A stretch of 46,179 nucleotides of DNA from an uncultured Treponema sp. (GTDB lineage: Bacteria; Spirochaetota; Spirochaetia; Treponematales; Treponemataceae): NCBI GenBank assembly GCA_946186185.1, contig CAMHMJ010000026.1, forward strand, positions 1 to 46,179. The letters run 5' to 3'. Below are positions 41,586 to 46,179 of this stretch, piece by piece. The translations under genes and the position numbers were made by a program. Below the pieces are notes generated by a model. That model did not search any database and was not told where the DNA came from. It saw only the letters and a list, made by a program, of their open reading frames with translations. Position 1 is the first letter of the stretch, and each line of letters opens with the position of its first letter.

Positions 41586-43700
41586 ATGATGAATAAGAAT
41601 TACTTTGGAAAACTTTTATTTATTTTTTCTCTTTTGATTTTTTCCAGTGCTGCCTTTGCACAGAAAATCGTAAATCCTTCTGAAGGAACCTGGGCAAACA
41701 AGCAGATTCTGGTGCTGGACTTACCCTTCGGCTCCCAGGCATATTATTCTCTCAGCGGAAATGATCCTGAAAGTTCAGGTTTTGCCTATGACGGTCCGGT
41801 TCTTCTTGATGTTGAAGGGGACTGTTATTTACGAGTCTGCGTAATTGATTCAGAAGGCAAAAAAAGTTTTTCTGAAGTTTTCTATAATGTGAAGGAAGAA
41901 AATCTTCCAAAAGAAGAAAAAGCAAGCAAATTCATAACTGATATTGTTTCCCAGGGGCTTTATGACTATGCTGCCGGGGATGTTTTTACAATTCCTTCAA
42001 CTCTTGAGTACTGTTTTGGTGCTAAAGCGGAATGTTTTGAAGCCGGACGGCCTTTGAGTCTTCCTGCCGGTACCGTTCTTGCCCGTGCAATTCCATGTAC
42101 AGTAACCGACGGACGGGCAATGTGGCGTTTTGTGCTGCGCTCATATCCGGAAATGTCCGGGCTTTATTCACGCCGGGATGTTCCTTTCGAAATTCAGGAC
42201 TGGACAAATATTACTTTTACCAGCAATAAATACATTTATAAAATCGATGACCAGTGGTGGGAGCTTCCAAAGCTTCCTGTAACCCTGGACAGAACAATCA
42301 GTCACATGATCAGCTGGCAGCGTCTGGATTATTCTCCGGAAAATCCTGTAAAATTCTTTGTTCTTCCTCCAATGCCGTACATTAAAACTGAAACAAATAC
42401 CGACGGTTCAAAAAAAATCTTTGCCGAAGGTGAAAGCGGCTATAAATTCGGAATCATCGACGAACAGGGAGATGTTTCTGAACTGTATGAAACCTTAAAA
42501 TTCGATACTTTTCAGGGCGACCTGTTTGAAGGAAAGGTAAGGGCTGGTATTTTCTATGATTCTGTATATCAGGGCGAAATTCCTGTTGAATTCAGGGTAA
42601 ATAAAAAGATTCCTGAAAAGCCGGTTATCCTTTCTTCAGCCGTAAATGCACAGGCAAGAAAAGTAGTAACCCTTAACATCCAGAATCCAAAGGACACAGA
42701 GCTTTATGTTTCTGTTCTTGGACCGGTTATTGTTGAAGAGGGAACAGACAGTACAGATGTGCTTTTTGCTTTTATGAAGAATGATTTTAAGAAAACCACA
42801 AAGAAGAAAATCCTTCTTCAGCCTTCCAATGACGGTGCGGCGGCATACAAGGTTTCTGCCTATGCAATTGATTCCAATAACAACAAGAGTAATACCTCTG
42901 AGTATACAGTTGTAATAGATACATGTAACTGCTATGTGGATGCAGAAAAGAATGCCTCTCTTACAGTTGAAGCCGATGGAAGCCGGGAGCGTCCGTACGG
43001 AACCTTTGAAGAGGTAATTCCTTTCCTGAATGAAAGCCGTTATGTCCGCATAAAAGTCAGCGGTGAAATGGTAATGCCTCAAAGAAAAGTAATTTTATCT
43101 TCAAATGTAGAAATTGAAGGGGAAAAAGATGCCCGCCTTACTTTTTTGAATGAAGGAAGTCTTGTAATCCGAAATTCAAGCCTTGCTCTTTCAAACTGTG
43201 TTGTTTCATACGCATACCGGGACAGATCTCTGGATGATACTCTTTCCTCCCAGAAGCTGTTCCAGGTAGAACACGGCGTTCTTGTTTTCGAAAATGTAGA
43301 GCTTTCATCCACCTTTGGAAAAAACGGAACTGTTATCGATTCTGACGGCTCTGTCATCACGATTAAAAATTCCGGACTTACAAGCTCTGCTGATACCTAT
43401 TCAGCCTGCATTGTATCCGTTGATTCCAAGATTTCTGTAAAAAACTCAAAGGTTACCACTGTTGCCTCAACCAGCGTGTCCTTCTCCTGCCAGGGCGGAA
43501 TGTTTGAGCTCAGAAAAAATATTGTTTCAATCGTTGGCGTAATGGGGCGTGCCGCAGAGCTCTTTGATACTCATTCAATTCTTACAGACAATGATTTCCG
43601 TGCCCAGCTCAAAAAGCCTCAGGGAACCGGAACTCCTGTTTACATGGATGCAAAGAATCTTTCCGTTGAAAATTCAAGGAACAAGAATGCAGGCTTCTAA
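41586..43700 (+). CDS. secreted protein with chitobiase-like domains and C-terminal beta-helix
   Basis: 704 aa (703 if the second ATG at 41589 is used). Signal peptide ending SSAAFA-QK (about residue 25). The first 80 residues resemble a chitobiase C-terminal-like beta sandwich (GSQAYYSLSGNDPESSGFAY). The middle (about 115-450) has similar strand-rich units. Residues about 470-700 begin GSRERPYGTFEEVIPFLNES and continue with N-S-x-[VLI] and short-turn repeats (NVEIEGEKDARLTF, SLVIRNSSLALSNC, DGSVITIKNSGL) typical of right-handed parallel beta-helices of the DUF1565 kind. Likely an envelope or extracellular protein; the ligand is unknown. It overlaps rnhB by 14 bases. Confidence 0.72.
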   Translation: MMNKNYFGKLLFIFSLLIFSSAAFAQKIVNPSEGTWANKQILVLDLPFGSQAYYSLSGNDPESSGFAYDGPVLLDVEGDCYLRVCVIDSEGKKSFSEVFYNVKEENLPKEEKASKFITDIVSQGLYDYAAGDVFTIPSTLEYCFGAKAECFEAGRPLSLPAGTVLARAIPCTVTDGRAMWRFVLRSYPEMSGLYSRRDVPFEIQDWTNITFTSNKYIYKIDDQWWELPKLPVTLDRTISHMISWQRLDYSPENPVKFFVLPPMPYIKTETNTDGSKKIFAEGESGYKFGIIDEQGDVSELYETLKFDTFQGDLFEGKVRAGIFYDSVYQGEIPVEFRVNKKIPEKPVILSSAVNAQARKVVTLNIQNPKDTELYVSVLGPVIVEEGTDSTDVLFAFMKNDFKKTTKKKILLQPSNDGAAAYKVSAYAIDSNNNKSNTSEYTVVIDTCNCYVDAEKNASLTVEADGSRERPYGTFEEVIPFLNESRYVRIKVSGEMVMPQRKVILSSNVEIEGEKDARLTFLNEGSLVIRNSSLALSNCVVSYAYRDRSLDDTLSSQKLFQVEHGVLVFENVELSSTFGKNGTVIDSDGSVITIKNSGLTSSADTYSACIVSVDSKISVKNSKVTTVASTSVSFSCQGGMFELRKNIVSIVGVMGRAAELFDTHSILTDNDFRAQLKKPQGTGTPVYMDAKNLSVENSRNKNAGF

Positions 43701-44331
43701 TGACCGTTCAATTATCTGCGGACTGGATGAAGCTGGCCGGGGGCCTTTAGCCGGCCCTGTAACCGCCGCTGCCGTAATTTTACCTGAAGATTTTCCCTTT
43801 GAAATACTCAATGATTCTAAAAAACTTACTGAGAAAAAGAGGGAAGCAGCTGAAAAAATCATAAAGGAGAAATCTCTCTGGGCTGTTTCTTTTATTGATG
43901 AAAAGGAAATCGACAAAATCAACATTCTGAATGCCAGCCTTAAGGCAATGACTCAGGCCTTTGATGAGGTCGCTGAAAAATTACCCCTCTGGCTTTCCGT
44001 TAACTCCTTTGATTCCGGACTGCCTTTCACTGTACGGGCCATTGCTGACGGAAATAAAATTCCACCAATTGATACAGAAAAAGAACGTAAGATTGAAAAT
44101 TGTAAAATAACTGCTGAATGTATGGTAAAAGCGGATGCAAAAGTGTATCAGGTAATGGCGGCGAGCATTTTAGCAAAAACTGCAAGAGACAGGTTTATGC
44201 TGGAGATGGACAGACTTTATCCTGAATACGGCTATGCGAAACATAAAGGCTATCCGACTCCAGAGCACAAAAAAATATGTCAGACACTGGGACCGTCACC
44301 AATCCAGCGTCTGACCTTTTCCTATTCCTGA
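43687..44331 (+). CDS. rnhB: ribonuclease HII
   Basis: Removes ribonucleotides from RNA-DNA hybrids and excises single misinserted ribonucleotides. 214 aa from ATG 43687, where family homology begins (IICGLDEAGRGPLAGPV). The frame is open far upstream only because it lies within the preceding gene. The active-site set is complete: Asp14, Glu15, Asp121 (ADGNKIP) and Asp150 (KADAKV). SILAKTARDR and GYAKHKGYPTPEH are also present. Translation is probably coupled to the upstream gene through the 14-base overlap. The 3' end overlaps the convergent PUR-like gene by ten bases. Confidence 0.95.
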   Translation: MQASNDRSIICGLDEAGRGPLAGPVTAAAVILPEDFPFEILNDSKKLTEKKREAAEKIIKEKSLWAVSFIDEKEIDKINILNASLKAMTQAFDEVAEKLPLWLSVNSFDSGLPFTVRAIADGNKIPPIDTEKERKIENCKITAECMVKADAKVYQVMAASILAKTARDRFMLEMDRLYPEYGYAKHKGYPTPEHKKICQTLGPSPIQRLTFSYS

Positions 44332-44720
44332 TTTTCGCTGTTTTCAGATTCTGTGTTTCGCTTTGAAATTACATGTAGACGACCGGTCTTTTTAACGCCC
44401 TTGTCATCGGCTTTTTTAGAATCGTCTTTTACTCTGTAGATTTTTTTTGCTTTTTCGGCTTTTTTAGCACTGCGGATTTTTGCTTTTTCTTTTTTGTCTT
44501 TTTCTATGAATGCAAGTGAAAGCTCAAGGCCCTGAAGAAATTTCTGCATATCTTCAGCAAAAACCGCAATCTGGTGTCTGTCAGGATCTGCTCCGTCTCT
44601 GTTCTTTGATTCAACAACCTGAAGAAATACATCTCCAGTTCTGTTCTCTTTCACATTAAAAAAATATGAACGGTTGTCAAGATAAACCTCAGTAGTAAAA
44701 AGTTCTCCACGTACACCCAT
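44322..44720 (-). CDS. PUR-alpha-like nucleic-acid-binding protein (DUF3276 family)
   Basis: 132 aa. Residues 1-75 (GELFTTEVYLDNRSYFFNVK, VFLQVVESKNRDG, HQIAVFAEDMQKFLQGLE) match the bacterial PUR domain, a small single-stranded nucleic-acid-binding fold; the Borrelia member BpuR binds DNA and RNA and represses expression of other genes. The C-terminal 55 residues are strongly Lys-rich and probably disordered, adding non-specific nucleic-acid contact. AAGGAAGG precedes the ATG and a good promoter lies upstream, diverging from thrS. No terminator separates it from convergent rnhB. Confidence 0.85.
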   Translation of the reverse strand: MGVRGELFTTEVYLDNRSYFFNVKENRTGDVFLQVVESKNRDGADPDRHQIAVFAEDMQKFLQGLELSLAFIEKDKKEKAKIRSAKKAEKAKKIYRVKDDSKKADDKGVKKTGRLHVISKRNTESENSENQE

Positions 44721-44765
44721 ATAAGCCTTCCTTAGTTATGTCATTTGCTTAAAATCAAGCATTTA

Positions 44766-44794
44766 ATTTAACCCCATTTTTTAAACCTTGTCAA
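44766..44794 (-). promoter_or_regulatory. promoter of the PUR-like gene
   Basis: On the minus strand: TTGACA (44794-44789), 17-base spacer, TTAAAT (44771-44766), about 45 bases before the start codon. The leader contains a small hairpin, TGCTT with AAGCA (44746-44764 region). Confidence 0.6.
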
Positions 44795-44829
44795 TGTAGT
44801 TTGCTGCCCTCATATGAATATTCTGCAAT

Positions 44830-44858
44830 TTGACATAATTTTGACGTATCATTATAAT
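44830..44858 (+). promoter_or_regulatory. perfect-consensus promoter of thrS
   Basis: TTGACA (44830-44835), 17-base spacer, TATAAT (44853-44858). A second -10-like TATAAT (44867-44872) lies inside the palindrome just downstream. Confidence 0.85.
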
Positions 44859-44859
44859 T

Positions 44860-44880
44860 AAAAGAATATAATATTCTTTT
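44860..44880 (+). promoter_or_regulatory. 21-bp palindrome over the thrS transcription start
   Basis: Arms AAAAGAATAT (44860-44869) and ATATTCTTTT (44871-44880) are exact inverted copies around a central A. It begins two bases after the -10, covering the expected start site, so it is placed as a repressor operator or a 5'-end hairpin. It is not a T-box. Confidence 0.5.
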
Positions 44881-44897
44881 GGTGTACGAGGTTTACT

Positions 44898-46179
44898 ATG
44901 GAAAATGAAAAATTACAGACAATCCGCCACTCGTGTGCTCATGTTATGGCACAGGCGATTAGAAGACTTTATCCGGGAACAAAAATTGCTATCGGACCTG
45001 CAATCGACAATGGTTTTTATTATGATTTTGACTTCCCAACCGGCACCAAATTCACCGAAGAAAATTTTCAGGCAGTAGAAAAAGAAATGCGAAAAATCCT
45101 CAGTGGAAATTTCGAATTCATCCGAAAAGAAGTTTCCAAGGACGAAGCATTGAAGCTTTTTGCAGATGAACCATACAAGGTTGAACTTATTAACGACCTT
45201 CCGGCTGACGCTGTTATTACAACTTATACTCAGGACGATTTTACGGATCTTTGCCGTGGTCCTCACGTTCAGTCAACTAAAGAAATCAACGGACAGAGCT
45301 TTAAGCTTCAGAAAATTGCAGGTGCATACTGGAGAGGGGACTCGAACCGTCCTATGCTTACCCGTATTTATGCACTCTGCTTTGAAAAACCGAATGACTT
45401 GAAGGATTACCTTACAATGCTTGCTGAGGCTGAAAAACGCGACCACAGAAAGCTTGGTGTAGAAATGGATTTATTCCATCTTGATCCTGAAGATCCGGGA
45501 CAGATTTTCTGGCACCCGAACGGATGGACAATCTATACAACCATTCAGGATTATATGCGCAAAATGGTAAAGCGTGACGGCTATCTTGAGGTAAATACAC
45601 CTGCAATCATGCCGCGAACTCTCTGGGAACGAAGCGGACACTGGGGACACTACCAGAAAAATATGTTCATCACAGAGTCTGAAAAACGCCTTTTTGCAAT
45701 TAAACCGATGAACTGTCCGGGTGCTCTTGAGATTTTTAAGAGCAAACTCCGCTCATACAAGGACCTTCCGATGCGCCTTGCTGAGTTTGGTCACGATGTT
45801 CGAAATGAACCAAGCGGAACCCTCCACGGAATTATGCGCGTGCGCGGTTTCGTTCAGGACGACGCCCATATCATTTGTACCGAAGAGCAGGTTGCCGAAG
45901 AAGTAGCAAAATTCTGTAAGCTTCTTAAAAAGGTTTATCACGACTTTGGTTTTGACGACCTTGTTGTAAAATTTTCTACAATGCCGGAAGATCATGTTGG
46001 TGACCTTGCAACCTGGGAAAGGGCAGAAAAGGCTCTTGCTGATGCCTGCCATGAAGCCGGTCTTGAATACGAAATCCAGCCGGGAGAAGGTGCATTCTAC
46101 GGTCCAAAGCTTGAGTTTAAACTCTATGACTGTCTTGGACGTGAATGGCAGTGCGGTACAATTCAGGCTGACTTCCAGC
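44898..46179 (+). CDS. thrS: threonyl-tRNA synthetase lacking the TGS domain (3' truncated by window end)
   Basis: Charges tRNA-Thr. 427 codons are visible and the frame runs off the window. The start at 44898 follows GAGG. The protein begins directly with the N2 editing domain: [11 protein letters not shown] (zinc-like HxxxH motif, near 11-15) and DLCRGPH. The class II catalytic core follows: [25 protein letters not shown], motif 2 ([26 protein letters not shown]) and the QDDAHIIC stretch. The ~60-residue TGS domain present at the N-terminus of E. coli ThrRS is missing; only promoter sequence lies upstream. The anticodon-binding domain would lie beyond the window. Confidence 0.95.
   Translation, partial: MENEKLQTIRHSCAHVMAQAIRRLYPGTKIAIGPAIDNGFYYDFDFPTGTKFTEENFQAVEKEMRKILSGNFEFIRKEVSKDEALKLFADEPYKVELINDLPADAVITTYTQDDFTDLCRGPHVQSTKEINGQSFKLQKIAGAYWRGDSNRPMLTRIYALCFEKPNDLKDYLTMLAEAEKRDHRKLGVEMDLFHLDPEDPGQIFWHPNGWTIYTTIQDYMRKMVKRDGYLEVNTPAIMPRTLWERSGHWGHYQKNMFITESEKRLFAIKPMNCPGALEIFKSKLRSYKDLPMRLAEFGHDVRNEPSGTLHGIMRVRGFVQDDAHIICTEEQVAEEVAKFCKLLKKVYHDFGFDDLVVKFSTMPEDHVGDLATWERAEKALADACHEAGLEYEIQPGEGAFYGPKLEFKLYDCLGREWQCGTIQADFQ

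Noticed and set aside
44859..44897. T-box or other aminoacyl-tRNA-responsive leader for thrS
   Set aside because: The leader is far too short and lacks specifier loop, T-box sequence and terminator.
1..46179. CRISPR array or phage genes
   Set aside because: No regularly spaced direct repeats, cas-like or phage structural genes were seen on either strand.

Overview
The window looks like a chromosomal segment of a Treponema-type spirochaete. The gene order yebC-ruvC-ruvA-ruvB-queA, an outer-membrane lipoprotein sorting system (LolCDE), a PUR-alpha-like DUF3276 protein of the kind known from Borrelia, PEGA-type secreted proteins and many lipoproteins with loose lipoboxes all fit this. The family-level assignment is inference from gene content; no rRNA is present to confirm it. 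Base composition is moderate in the core genes and clearly more AT-rich in the 11-19 kb accessory segment.

Layout. 1-9.5 kb (+ strand): the tail of an unknown gene, a Cys-type RNA m5C methyltransferase, yebC, ruvC, ruvA, ruvB, queA, a SulP anion transporter, a carbohydrate-module/phosphatase-like protein and an Mrp/NBP35 Fe-S scaffold ATPase. 9.7-10.0 kb (- strand): tRNA-Pro(CGG) and tRNA-Asp(GTC), each with its own terminator. 10.1-19.7 kb: an accessory island. An Rpn-family nuclease (+) is followed by two head-to-head lipoprotein modules (A1-B1 on +, A2-B2-X on -), and the island ends in an Rpn remnant that keeps only the C-terminus. A1 and A2 begin with a 111-bp inverted repeat of near-identical sequence covering 5' UTR, Shine-Dalgarno and signal peptide. 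19.7-24.4 kb: a heterodimeric ABC exporter and a XerC/D-type recombinase. 24.5-26.6 kb: hslV-hslU. 26.6-35.4 kb: prfB, a PEGA-like membrane protein, ftsY, a secreted unknown, lolC-lolD-lolE. 35.5-39.9 kb: mcsA-mcsB-clpC. 39.9-44.7 kb: an orphan solute-binding protein, a phosphoribosyltransferase, a secreted beta-helix protein, rnhB and the convergent PUR-like gene. 44.8 kb to the end: thrS, cut by the window edge.

How the parts work together. RuvABC resolves Holliday junctions; HslVU and McsAB-ClpC are two ATP-dependent proteolysis systems; LolCDE exports lipoproteins such as A1/B1/A2/B2/X; FtsY and PrfB serve membrane targeting and translation termination.

The most unusual signals are: (i) the mirror-image lipoprotein locus, whose inverted repeat could swap lipoprotein bodies between two promoters; (ii) an McsB whose catalytic NEEDH-type motif reads NQIDH, paired with a ClpC that has lost one of the two phospho-arginine pocket glutamates; (iii) a fusion of a glycogen-binding-like module to a phosphatase domain with a natural Cys-to-Ser change in the signature loop; (iv) a consensus promoter that places the ruvA start codon at the predicted transcript 5' end; (v) a ThrRS lacking the TGS domain behind a perfect consensus promoter and a 21-bp palindrome.
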